A stretch of DNA of 64,000 nucleotides, taken from assembly GCA_003254905.1 (NCBI GenBank), contig QANU01108284.1, forward strand, positions 218,884-282,883. The letters are read 5' to 3'. The notes beneath the pieces were generated by a model that saw only the letters and a list, made by a program, of their open reading frames with translations, was not told the origin of the DNA and ran no database searches. The stretch comes from Nissolia schottii (Eukaryota > Streptophyta > Magnoliopsida > Fabales > Fabaceae). Both the position numbers and the translations under genes were made by a program. How positions within the stretch are numbered: position 1 is the first letter of the stretch; each line of letters begins with the position of its first letter. Below are positions 27,270-39,400 of this stretch, one piece after another.

Positions 27270-28949
27270 TTCTATATAACTTTCTTGGAGAAAGAAAAAC
27301 AGAGGAAAAGGAAGAGTGCGTATGTTAAGCTTTTTTCAGCGAAAGGAAGAAAAGTAGCGTATTGAATGGGGCACAGCTCAGGATATAGCACCTGATTGAA
27401 CATGAAAATGAAAAAGATGATGAGATGAGAGCCCCATAAGTCAAAACAAAAGACTTGATTGAATAAACAAATATACTAAATGGAACATTAGACCCGTGAA
27501 CAATAACCCAGAAATTTCTTCTTCCTTCTTCTTCTTTTATCCTTTTTTTTTTCTTTCTCTTTTCAATTACCTGATTGGCTAGGAAAACCAAAACCAAAGC
27601 CAAATAAAAATAAAAATAAAAACAAAACAAAAACAAAACCCCACTTACAAGGTGCTGAAGTTGCCCTCTTTTTGCTCCTCTTCTTCTTCAAGAACTGGTC
27701 TTTATGTCTATCACAAGCGAGCTGAATGAAAATCGGCAAAAGGGGTTGCAAAGGACAAGGAGAAAAAGAACAAGTTATGGAGTAATTTGTTGGTTTTTAA
27801 TTTGGTGAAGGGGAAAAAAATGATAAGAGTAGATAAGGAGGAGATGAACTGACTTATAACTACTTAGTTTTTTGTCTGGTTGTGGGAAGGTAGTTTTTGT
27901 TGGAAGGAAGAAAAATGAAAAGAGAGAGGAAAATGAAATGATGATGACGGGAGAAAGAGTGTAAGAGGAAGAAACAGAGAGCTTTAATCTTATTAGAGGA
28001 TCACCACCATCATCATCATCATGTGGGGCTTGGCTCTATTAAACAAAGATACACACAACACTTGAGAGAGTATTAACTATTAACTCGTTGAAATGGGATT
28101 GATCGCAAAATGGACATAATTTTGAAATTCCCTTTCTCTTTTGCCTTTATACCATTTTTGCTTCTTTTTTGTTATATAATCTATTATTTTAAGAGTGTAT
28201 ATCTGATGCACTTTAATACGACGCGTGGTAGGTAAGTACAATCTCCGATCATACACCAAGGATTAGGAAAGGTTTAGGAATATAATCAAGTGAATTTAAC
28301 CATTGACATATATTCTCACACGGCAAATAGCAAATTTTACCTGCAAAGAAGACATTGAATCTTATCATCATTTTTTTACTTTTTTTTTATTTTAGAATAC
28401 ATTGAATCATTTTATATTTATGTGTATGTACCATTTCTTTTTAGGCGTACCAAAACAATATATAAGTAAACAATATTTTTTTTTTCAAAATAAAAAATAT
28501 TTTTTATTGCAAAAATACTATTTATGTGTTAATTGTAACTTTTTTTCCCTTAAATCACCGACATCTAACTTATATAACTAAGAAAGCGAGTAGTCCAACT
28601 TGACCCATCTATGGGCAGATGAGAAACAAATCTCCAAGCAAGGTAATTACAATTATCGTTGAAAGTGTAAGCAAATTAAGTTTACCCGATCAACTCAAAT
28701 TGAACCAATTAAATTGGTTCGGATCATCGGATTATCACGTCAAACTCAATGAAACCTGACCATAGTTATTTTGGTAATAGGGTAAAACAATTTTTCTAAC
28801 CTGATAAATATTTTGTTGATTATTGTGAAGAAATTTGACTATATATAATATACATGTGGTTAATAAGTCATAATTTAACTATACATATTAATGTTATAAA
28901 AAAATTTATATGGAATTGAAAAAAATATTTTTATTTTATTTTAAATAAG
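27270..28949. other. 5' flank of the membrane protein gene and spacer
   Basis: The stretch 27270-28020 is rich in GAA/AGG and CTT tracts and probably includes the promoter and 5' leader of the minus-strand gene. Short frames here are low-complexity artefacts. The rest is AT-rich with no gene. Confidence 0.5.
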
Positions 28950-28954
28950 TGTCT

Positions 28955-30762
28955 TGTGACAACTCTTAGAAGAAAGAGAGAGAAAAAAAAACAAAAAAAA
29001 GGCGTCTCGCACAAGACACAGGGAGCATCTCGCACGAGATGCTAGTCACAGGGCACGTCTCGCACGAGACGTAAAGCATCTTGCGCAAGATGATGTCGCA
29101 GGAGAGCAAAAGTGGTTTCTGGAGTTCATCTCGCGCGAGATGATGTTCACAATGGTTCAGTTCGCACGAGACGAGTGTTGGAATTAGTCCCACAATTAAC
29201 GTTGTAAAAGGGGGTCTCCTCGTGAGACTTCCTGTGAGTGTTTAGACTTGCTAATTCACTCTAAGAGCTTAAGATGTCACATTTTTGTGAAACTTTTCGC
29301 TCCAGTTATATTTTGTTCAGTCATTTTTAGATGAGTGACTTTCTTCACGGTCTATTTTAGACAATGTATTTATTTTAAATTTATTTATTTATTTATTTAT
29401 CTTAGCATTGTTTTATTTATGAATGCTTTATAAAATTCTAGGAGGAGAAATTTATTATTTTATTTATGATGTTACTTACTCTTTTATTAGTTATTATCTT
29501 ATGATTATTTACTTAGAATCCTTTTAATTATGAAATAAATATTTACGAAACTATTATAGAAAATCATGAAATTATTTTAGAATTACATGGGACTACATTT
29601 TATTGCATTAAATATATTCATGTCGTGTGTGTATGATTAGCATTGAACGATATAGATATTTATATTATTTAGTTAAACCTTTAATAAAAGATAATGGTTA
29701 AGGAAAGATTATGAGAGAAGACTTTTGTTAAGGGAAGGTTCTTGCTAAGGACGACTTAGTACTTAAGATGTCTATTGTGACGCATCCCACTTACCTGGAA
29801 CCTCCCTAAGCATAAGATCTTAATTTACCTTTAATTTTCCAAAATAAAACACTTAAGGATATTAAGTCATGTTATGATATGATATTTGAAATTGTTTTCG
29901 TGGGAATATATCTAGGATAGAACTGTAAGTTAGCGATAGCCTACGTTGACCCTAGTATACCTTGTACGATTGTAAAGTAAAATAGGATTCATGTAGATTT
30001 AGGGCAAGATCGTAAAGCCCGGATATAGCAGCCCGTGATGCTCGATCAACGTATCAGGAATCTATGTAGATTAGGATTAACTATCAAGAATCTATAGACC
30101 CGGGCAGTATATCCCCAACTGTCGTGGCCTAGATGCTTGGATAGTGCGTCCAGGATAACGCATCACAAAGAGAAATTGTAATGCTCAGAGTGTCTATCTA
30201 GAGAACTTTCCACTTGTTTATGTTCTTAAATGTTTTAATATTATAATTATTGTTATTATATAAACGTTTTAATGACTATTATACATATATATTGCATTTG
30301 CATGCCATAATTACAAATTGTCTCATGTCGCCATGGGGTTTGCCATTGACTCACCCCTCATCAACATTTTTCAGATACCGTTGACGAAGACGCGTCACTC
30401 GTTTAGTATATTTTTGCAGTTTAGACTCTTGGTGAGCTTCATGTTGTCATGAAATATTCTTCAGTTATTTCAGTATTTAGGATAATTTATATTCATGTCA
30501 GTCTTTTAGAGTGCTCTAGTGGACTACAAATAGAGTATAACGTATTTTGAATTTTATATATATATATGTCGTATGTTGTAAAGGATCTTTTTATTATATT
30601 ATATTGTATTATATTATATTATATTGTGATGTTTAGATTTTTTTAAAAAAATATTTTCTTTTATTTATAAAAGCTGCGCATTTTTCATGATTAGCGCTCT
30701 AGAAGGCCTTTGTAAGGAAACTAATCGCTTATGTGTCGGTAATGATTTCTGGGGTCGTTGCA
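28955..30762 (+). mobile_element. Solo LTR, probably gypsy type
   Basis: A 1808-bp unit starting TGTGACAAC and ending GTCGTTGCA (TG...CA) is flanked by the perfect 5-bp duplication TGTCT (28950-28954 and 30763-30767). No second LTR or gag-pol lies beside it, so it most likely formed by LTR-LTR recombination. The start and end resemble plant gypsy LTRs (TGTGACA...GGGGTCGTTGCA), which suggests plus orientation. The 5' part holds a cluster of TCTCGC/GCGAGA palindromes. Boundaries are seen directly; family is inferred. Confidence 0.85.
29004..29172. repeat. Cluster of TCTCG-CGAGA palindromes in the solo LTR
   Basis: Four clear palindromes lie at 29025-29042 (GCATCTCGCACGAGATGC), 29055-29072 (ACGTCTCGCACGAGACGT), 29077-29092 (CATCTTGCGCAAGATG, perfect) and 29126-29143 (TCATCTCGCGCGAGATGA, perfect). 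Weaker or truncated copies lie at 29004-29017 and about 29160-29172. The shared core is RTCTCGCRCGAGAY. Confidence 0.85.
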
Positions 30763-30767
30763 TGTCT

Positions 30768-32430
30768 TTAATACGCTTAATAAAGATTAAAAAAAATTCA
30801 TTAAAAAGATAGATTTTTTTTATATTGTAATGCATTAAAACTTTAAAAAAAAAATTGACTCCTTAGCGGATAATATTTAGCAAATTAATACTTAAAAAAG
30901 TTAGAGGAGAATTAAAATTCATGTACTTTGTGTGATTTTTATTGTATTTTCAATACTATTATAAATAATTGAATAATATTAATAAAATAAGATAATAATA
31001 ATTGGGTTACATGATCACTCAAACTGAACAAACACAAATTTAATCAATTTAGTTTTTGGTTAGGATTTAGCCTAAGTTTTACTCAAGTACTAAAACCAAA
31101 GCAAACCAATCAAAATCGGTGCTTTCAGATTTGTTTCCCCCAAACTCGAAAAGTCCAAACTAATTACACTTCTATTTATTATTGTTATTATAAACTGAAC
31201 AAAAGAATGTCTTGAGGTTGAGGGGTACACTTGTATAGTTGTATTTAAAGAAATTAATTCTCGTGGGTGTAATACTTCTCTTTTAGAAATTTATTTCTAA
31301 TTATTTAATTAAAAGCTGTCTATTGAAATTTAAGAAACGTAATATTAATGAGATGTCGATTAAAATTATTTAGTCAAAACAGTTGAAACTTTACAATTTC
31401 AATTTCCATGTAATTAAGATCTTCTCGAATACTCAAATCGATTGGCATTGAGCTTTAGGTTATTGGTAGGTTTGTTTTATTAGAAAAAACAATACTTGTA
31501 TAATTTATTTTTTAACTTATAGCATTTGCATACACTTTTAGTTTTGTTAAATTACCTTATTATCTTCACGTAACCCACATCTAATTAATTTGATTTGAGG
31601 CTATGCTGTTGATATCTTCGTTGACTGTAGCACTGAAGTATCCGTAGTTTGAAGTGGGGGACGCATTTCATTGGTGCCAGAAACACAATTTTATAATGTG
31701 ACGGGGAAACATTGAGAATTACGTGTTAAACCTAATTGTTCTTTCTGGGAATAATATAATCACGTCTGGCAAGGTTGGCTAACAAGCGGGGATATATTAT
31801 TGGGCGACATGACAGCTGAAAAAAATGAATCCATTTTGATTCGGAGCATTATTAATCAGCAGCCAAGTAACATATAGGTATCAATCATTCATTGGTTTAG
31901 GCTTCCAAAATAGAAGATAAACGAATACTCTTCATTTGGAATATGTTATGTTACCTAGACTTTTTGGATAGATGGGATTATGTTTAGATTCACTAATCAT
32001 TTATTTGATTAAAAAAAAATTTAGGGTGAGGCTTATTAAAATTTTATTTAATAATAATTAATTAGTGAGTTAATATATATATATATATATATATAATGTC
32101 TTATAACTAATAAAATATAAATAACAGTTTCATTTGTTATATTCCTTGTAAAATAATTCACTGTTGAGAGTAAAAAAAAATTGAGAAATAGTAAATTCTC
32201 TTAATTATTTATGTGCATATAAATCATTTTATATATTAAATGAAGTAAAAAATATTTATTTTTTAAGTTTCAAAGATATTGATTGTAATTGTTTTTTCTT
32301 TATTTGATATTTAAAAGGATTTATAAAAAAAAATTTGTTAAGAATTTCAGGATGGTGCAGTTGCAACTACCACAATCATGTCTATGACCCTATAATATTA
32401 TCCCTAACCTTCCACCATATAAAAAAAAAA
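30768..32430. other. AT-rich intergenic DNA, no gene recognised
   Basis: Includes a TA-repeat near 32072-32094 and ends in a short A-run at the assembly gap. Confidence 0.5.
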
Positions 32431-32857
32431 NNNNNNNNNNNNNNNNNNNNNNNNNNNNNNNNNNNNNNNNNNNNNNNNNNNNNNNNNNNNNNNNNNNNNN
32501 NNNNNNNNNNNNNNNNNNNNNNNNNNNNNNNNNNNNNNNNNNNNNNNNNNNNNNNNNNNNNNNNNNNNNNNNNNNNNNNNNNNNNNNNNNNNNNNNNNNN
32601 NNNNNNNNNNNNNNNNNNNNNNNNNNNNNNNNNNNNNNNNNNNNNNNNNNNNNNNNNNNNNNNNNNNNNNNNNNNNNNNNNNNNNNNNNNNNNNNNNNNN
32701 NNNNNNNNNNNNNNNNNNNNNNNNNNNNNNNNNNNNNNNNNNNNNNNNNNNNNNNNNNNNNNNNNNNNNNNNNNNNNNNNNNNNNNNNNNNNNNNNNNNN
32801 NNNNNNNNNNNNNNNNNNNNNNNNNNNNNNNNNNNNNNNNNNNNNNNNNNNNNNNNN
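32431..32857. other. Assembly gap (427 N)
   Basis: Left flank ends in ten A and right flank begins with about seventeen T. Apparent reading frames across the gap are artefacts. Confidence 0.99.
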
Positions 32858-32893
32858 TTTTTTTTTTTTTTTTTGTGACTGGTCATGATCTAT

Positions 32894-33041
32894 CACAACA
32901 AGAAAAGCGTGAGTTAGCATCGACTTATTAGTGATGGTTGCTTGAACTATCTCAGTTTAACAATTAGTGGTAGTTTGGATGTAACCGCTGCAAGTTGCTC
33001 ATTAATTACCGGCAATTTCTACACTTTTTTTTCTTGTAGTG
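32894..33041. mobile_element. Miniature CACTA (En/Spm-like) element
   Basis: A 148-bp unit with ends CACAACAAGAAAA and TTTCTTGTAGTG (reverse complement CACTACAAGAAA), the standard CACTA terminus with one change at the left end. It is flanked by the 3-bp duplication TAT (32891-32893 and 33042-33044), the length expected for this superfamily. Non-coding. Confidence 0.75.
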
Positions 33042-33920
33042 TATTAAGTTTTTATTATTTTTTTAATAAATATTAAAATTAAAAAAATATATGAAAAGAA
33101 AACAAAAATTAAATTGACCAAAGTTGACACGAAGGAGATTGTGAAAATAAAAATACAATACTATATATAATAATTGTCAATTTGTCATTATTCATGGCTT
33201 GGAATTTTTTAACTTTTAATTTTAAAAAAATACATTTTACAGATATGTCTCTTTTGAGAAGATAAAACAAAAGTAACCGAAATGAAGACTTAAGAATTGT
33301 CTCTCTAGCCAATCGTGACATAAAAAGGCAATTCTTTTTATGAGTAAGTTTGCATAAGCGCACTGAATGTATCTGATATATATTCACTCACTTTTTGCTA
33401 CCGTTAACATCTTGGAGTGCTGTGCTGACAGATAAACAGCAGAATCCGTGTGAATTCTGTGAACTCATATGCTTTTCAGAAACTACAGACATCATCGGCT
33501 TATTATAAATTGAGTCATTGTTTTAAATTGTGTGATAACTAATCAAATTAACACTAGAAAGAACCGCCAATTAATTGAATCTTCTAGGGGATTGGGATGG
33601 GGAAATTAATGAAAGACTATTATTATTATTTTTTCAAAAGCAGTAGACAAGAAAAGATGAAAGGCATGCATGCTGATAAGAGGGTTTGGTGCATTGCATG
33701 TCATTGACTCATTGAGCTATAGCTAGCTAACTTTAGTGCTTGGAACTGCTATAATTATAACCATCTTCCATGCATGGCTGGCTTCATATGCTGTTTTCTT
33801 GTCTCTATGTTAGTCATCAACTAAATTTGTGAATTATTTTTATATATTAAGGAAAAACACCCATTTATGATTAAGGTCTAACGTACGTTCAGGACCTCCC
33901 GGATGCTAGCCATCCATGCT
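33042..33920. other. Spacer, no gene recognised
   Basis: AT-rich DNA between the mini-CACTA element and the LINE remnant. Open frames are short and without domains. Confidence 0.5.
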
Positions 33921-34139
33921 CCCCCCTCCGGAGCTATTCAGTCTGTTTTCAATAAGGATTGAGATGTTCAGGTTAGGCACGTCTATAGAGAAGCTAATTC
34001 TTGTGCGGATAATTTGACTAAGTATGACCATAGTTTATCTTTGAGTTTCCATGTCTTTGATAATGTGCCTAATTTCTTTTCTCATGCTTTGTATGTTGAT
34101 AGAGTGGATACGTTGATTTCCCGTGTGGTGAGAGTGTAA
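33921..34139 (+). pseudogene. LINE (non-LTR retrotransposon) RNase H domain remnant
   Basis: The plus frame ending at TAA 34137-34139 reads DVQVRHVYREANSCADNLTK, then a HFF-type tail ending ISRVVRV. This is the C-terminal RNase H part of plant LINE reverse transcriptases (the VxHVxREAN..AD motif). A TGA interrupts the frame just upstream, where W is expected (NKD-stop-DVQV). A T-rich 3' region follows the stop. Only the 3' end is present, as in 5'-truncated LINE copies. Confidence 0.75.
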
Positions 34140-35612
34140 TTTTTTTGTTTTTTCTCTTTTGGGTATTTTACCTTGTAGTCTACAAAAAAAACACGTACAT
34201 TATAATGATTATAATGTACATACAAATAATATTCAGAATTCTAGTTGGTAAGGACCGAATCTAGAACACATTTTTAATTATATATTTATATTGATTATAG
34301 AAGTTATGATATTATTTCATGTTTACGGTTAAATATGAATAATTAAACAATTTTATATCTTCATACTATGATTGATTTTCTTGTGATTTTTATGATAAAA
34401 AAACCATAATATTATATATATATATATGTGTGTGTGCGCGCGCGCCAATACATGGAATTAAAAATGCTGAAAAAGAGCATAAGAGGAGAGAGAACAAAAA
34501 CGAGGCTATACAGGTTCAAGCAAGCGTGTTCAAGCAAGCAATTCCTAATTCATGATGCTGATTCTAACATCTTTCCACCAAGTTTATCTTCTTTGGTTTT
34601 GAAATCTCCCATGTCCCATCTGGTTCCAACTAGCTACATTTCGTGTTATGAGTTTATAACTTTGCAAGAACTGAAAGTACAAATTAGCCATAAAGTAAAA
34701 TACTAAGACAACATTAGATAGGAATTTTGGTGCAGTGTATGTGTTGATGAGGCAAAAAGTTGGGTTTGCCAGAAAGAGTGGTGTGGAAATTTGTTGGTAG
34801 ATTGGTCCCAGGCTATACATGGAGCCATATACGGCACTTTCCTTAGCTTTGTCCCTTAAACACGAAATATTGTTTGATTCATATTGCAACTTGTGATGAC
34901 CAATGACACACATTCGAATACTAACGAAAGAGGAGACTTAGTTACGTACGGGCACACGTGATGGAATTTGATATGACGGCTTTGTCCTTTATTTAAGCAA
35001 AGTCTATATATTGTGCTTTATGTAAAGCCATTGATCATCACTGCTAGGAAAATCACTGTATTGGGTGGTGGTGGATCTAATATAATCGCTCCTATAAATA
35101 ATATAATTGTCTTTCAAGTTAGGGAAATGATCATTACCAACTTTCAGAATGGTTGTTTCATTTCATCACACTATGCTAGCTTGTTTGATATATAGATTAT
35201 ATTCACTTTTCTTACTTTATCATTTAAAGGAATTTCTTACTTTATAGATGCAATTGTATTTTTTTTATACTTGTTATTGTTATTAAAAATCTAATTAATT
35301 CAAAATTTAATTATTAGTTGAATAATGCCAGCATATTTTGTGTTTAGATCTAAAATTGACATAGAATATATATTAGAACTATAGAAATGGATTTCAATTT
35401 TCTAACTGCTTGGTGATTGTGAAAATCGTAGCATTTTTTAAATGATAATAACAAGATCACAAGTTTGACTACTTGATTATGAAAGTTACTATTACTGCTG
35501 TATTAAAAATTCCCGACCACAAAACCATTTAAAATATAATTAACCTTCATTTTTCCTAATATGATTTAAAACTAGTTCAAGAGATGATTTGTCATATTAA
35601 AATATCCTCATG
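34140..35612. other. Spacer, no gene recognised
   Basis: AT-rich DNA with a TA/TG/CG alternating run near 34414-34444. No protein family could be recognised. Confidence 0.5.
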
Positions 35613-36409
35613 TACTACTAGAAAACTGACTATTACCGTCCAGACATTACCGTCAGATCACAAACCTTTTAAGTGTTTATATGCCTTTAGTAGTTGTTGT
35701 ATTAGTAAAAAGAGTTGAGAAGGGAGTTGGGGCTCGCGCGCATGAGTCCAAGCCATTTGGGCTCTTCGAAGTATAAATCAATGGATTTGCCGCTCTGCGC
35801 GCACAATAAAGAGCGTCGCGGTCTTTTTGCAAAATTAATTTTTTGAGTTGTTGCAATTTACCTAAGAAACCATATTTTTCACATGTGCACCGTCCATCTT
35901 TAAATTCTACCAACCATGAACGGAATATATGTTGTCCATCACATAACATATAAATATTTAGTTAGTTATTAAATGTAAATTTTTATATATTTATAAATTA
36001 CAAAAATTGATTGAAATTTTTTATTGATATGATTATAGTAATTTATTAAAACAAATAATACAAAATTAATTATAATTTTATTTTTTAAAAATATTTAATT
36101 ATTATCCGACGGTAACGAACTAAAATACTAATATACTTACTGTCAGTGCTGACCGACGGTGGTATATGAATAAAATATTATTATATTACCGTCGGCCTTG
36201 AACTGACGGTAAACCGGTTCAACTGTACTCAAATATGAACCGGTTTACATCGATTTATACCAATGGTAATTACCGTCGGTTGTCTTTTTCTGACGGTAAA
36301 ATGATTACTATCGACTATTTTACCGTGTGCCAGCGTCCGACGGTAATGCCGACAGTAACATTAAAAATTGACGGTATTGTCGACGGTAATGAGCTGTTTT
36401 CTTATAGTG
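35613..36409. mobile_element. Non-autonomous CACTA element with ACCGTCGG subterminal repeats
   Basis: The left end TACTACTAGAAAACTG and the reverse-complemented right end CACTATAAGAAAACAG pair as CACTA-type termini; the left C has become T. Many direct and inverted copies of TTACCGTCGG / CCGACGGTAA lie inside both ends, mostly at 36105-36395, as expected of subterminal transposase sites. Three-base flanks are ATG and ATA, not identical. At 797 bp with no transposase, it is a deletion derivative. Confidence 0.75.
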
Positions 36410-39400
36410 ATATATATTAAAAAAAAACCATTGTACTAAAACTTCTAAAATAAAATAAGTTGCCGGATCAATTTCTATCCTCCACCACTTTGTGTCTCTG
36501 GCCAGAAACTTTCTGCCCCTTTTGCTGATTCTAATTAAACAACGCAATCTTCTATTTCGTCTGGATTTAAATTATTATTCTATTATATCAAAAACCTCCA
36601 AATTGTCTAGCTTCACTGATTTAGGACTTTAATTAATAGACCTCTTTGAAGGGGTTTGGCAGACCTATATTACAATAATAATGAAAAAGTACTATTAAGG
36701 ATATTATATATGCTTGCGCATGATTATGAAAATTATGGGTTACACATTAATAATCCACTTTCCTAAGTGGTTGTTTTATCTTCAATTTCCTCCATACACA
36801 TGTAACTTTCTTTGCCTCAAGCTTTCCATGTGAGCACCACATACACTCATACAGCAGTGCCACTTTTAATTTCCATTTTGTTATATAATTTCGGGAATAT
36901 GTAGTAAGGTCGGCTATAATATAAGGTCACACATTAATATATGGAGTTTTACTCTGCAATTTGGCCGGTTCAAGTCTCCCACCTAAAAAGTTATAATACA
37001 GGAGTCACACTCATCCCCATATTTTGTCTTGCGGCATCATATTTTTCTTCTGTTAATTTTCCGTATACATTGGTCCTCATAACGTGACATATTCCATCGT
37101 CAACATCCAGCCAACAAGTGTCTAAATATAGATTAATTAAATGAAACCAGACATTCCTGAAAAGGGACTACTTGTTGGCTAATTATTTGCATTAATCAAG
37201 ATATCTTAGATATGTTTGCGGTATAATAATGAGTATCAGCCAAGACAGTGTAGTGTAGTCTCACATGGAATTCCCTACCAAAACCTTATTTTGTAATTAT
37301 CAATTGATTATCTCTATTAATTGAACATTTGAGATGTCGATACCTCATACTAAGCAACGGTCTACATTGCACCGCAATGAAGTGATGAACATTATTGGTT
37401 ACAAGCCATACATATATATACGAGGCAAATAGACAAAAAAAGAATATGAAAAATAGTAATATTCGTCCTCTTATATAATTGTGAGAAGGTTGAAAGCAAA
37501 AGGACTGAAATTATTACACTTGGGGACCTCGTTCCTGTCTCTCAAATCAAGCAGGCAGATTTTTTGTTCTTGTTTTTGTTTCCGTGTATCAGTTAATTGT
37601 GGGTGATCAACAACATATATGCATGCACCATATTTTCATCCTAGGGTGTAGTTGAGCGGAAGAGATTCATTGTTTCTTAACCAACTTTATAAGTGTTTAC
37701 AAACTAGCGACAAAGATACCTTGATCATATACCAGTTGACACCTTGATCATTTAAAATAAAATTACACCATATTTTTGTTGTAAATAATAAGAATTGAAT
37801 GAAATTTGCTTAATTATAGGGAAATTTGATTAGGATTACTAGTGGAGAGTGAAGTACTTTATGTGAATGTTATGCATGCAGACAATTAATTAAGCTAGCT
37901 ATTGTTTGCAAATTGAATCCTCTCCTTTAATTATATTTTGACTATATAGATATATTTTTGTCCCCGTCTACATTAGATGTAATAACAGCCAAGCTAGAGA
38001 ACATGCTAGCTTGGTACCCAGAGAGAATAGAATCTCCATCATGCAGTACATTATAAATATCGTTCACAAATTAAAGTTTGAGCCAACCAACCAATTACCA
38101 CTCGTTACTTATCCTCACTAAAACTAGCCTGAAAATTCAAGCCCATAAGGGTTGGGTGCAAACGAAATATATATAGGACAAGAAGTCTCTATATGCATGT
38201 GACAAACTTTCAATACATTTTGTGAGAGAAAATTAGCATGGTGTCACACTTTTTCATGCCTGACGACAAGTTCGTAATACTGGATTGACAAGAATGTGTT
38301 TGTATGTACCTGGTACTATAATGCACATACCAACAACAGAGTAGAACCTCTTAACACATTTTGTATTTTTCGTTGGCCTAATAGCTCTCTAGTGGTGATG
38401 TGGACTAGTAAGGATCAATCGTTAATTAAACACGGAGGTACATTGTCTCTGTCTCTCAGATAACTAAGGGCACATGTTAGCAATTTTTTTTAATAGAATT
38501 TTGCTAATAAGTATCTTAAGAACAATTGTCAAAGAATTAAGAACATAAAATTGTTAAACTTTTAATGCGAAAAAAAAGAAAATAACAAAAGGTCTTCTCG
38601 CATTCGCTGGGTAATATTAACAAAACTCATTAAAAAAAATGTATAAAATTTAGGCAGAAAAATAAAAACCAACAACAGTCCTTTATACTTTTGGTCAACA
38701 AGAGGAGCACTGTCCGTTTGATTTTTGGTCATGACAATAATCCATCGATATTTAGACCCATCAGGGTACGTCCCGAATTGCAACAATGTTTAATCCCATT
38801 GACCATTTATAAAGATGGGTTTTTCTTGTAGAGGTTTTTAATAAAGCATGGGCCAGGGCCGGAGCTTATTCCTGTGTTGAGTTATTCACAAAGTATGGGT
38901 TGTGCAGCTTAGTTACTTAGGCCTTTTACTGGGCCTTTTCAATATTTTAGAGGTCTTTTTTTTTCGTAAAAAAAGCGTATTTAAAGTTCTTCTAGACTTG
39001 TAAATTACGGTGAAAGTGTGTACTTGATTTGTGAATTGCCTAATGCTTAAGGTGCCTGATGACTTGTGAGTTAGCCAATGATATAAAACTAAGTAAAATT
39101 ATTTGCGTGATCGAGAGGCATAAATTGTAGAGCAGTGTTATTATACAACTAATCAGAATTCGATGAAAATTATGAAATTTATTGGATGAAATAAAATGAT
39201 ATCATTTATTTATTTATTTATACATTTATACAAAGGTCATTAATATATCATATCATTTTCATTAATAGTGTACATAGGCTAGGTTAAACTAGACTATAGC
39301 CTGACCTTTATTTTTACTTGAACATTTCTTTGAGTTTAGATTGATCCAATAATAATTTGACTAATGGTCGGGTCAAATTGATGTTTAGATATCATACATA

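Noticed and set aside
29000-29180. CRISPR-like array
   Set aside because: The units are palindromes with unequal spacing inside a plant LTR, without equal-length spacers; plants have no CRISPR.
32335-32931. Long open frames across the N gap
   Set aside because: They exist only because N codons are not stops; flanks have no coding signal.
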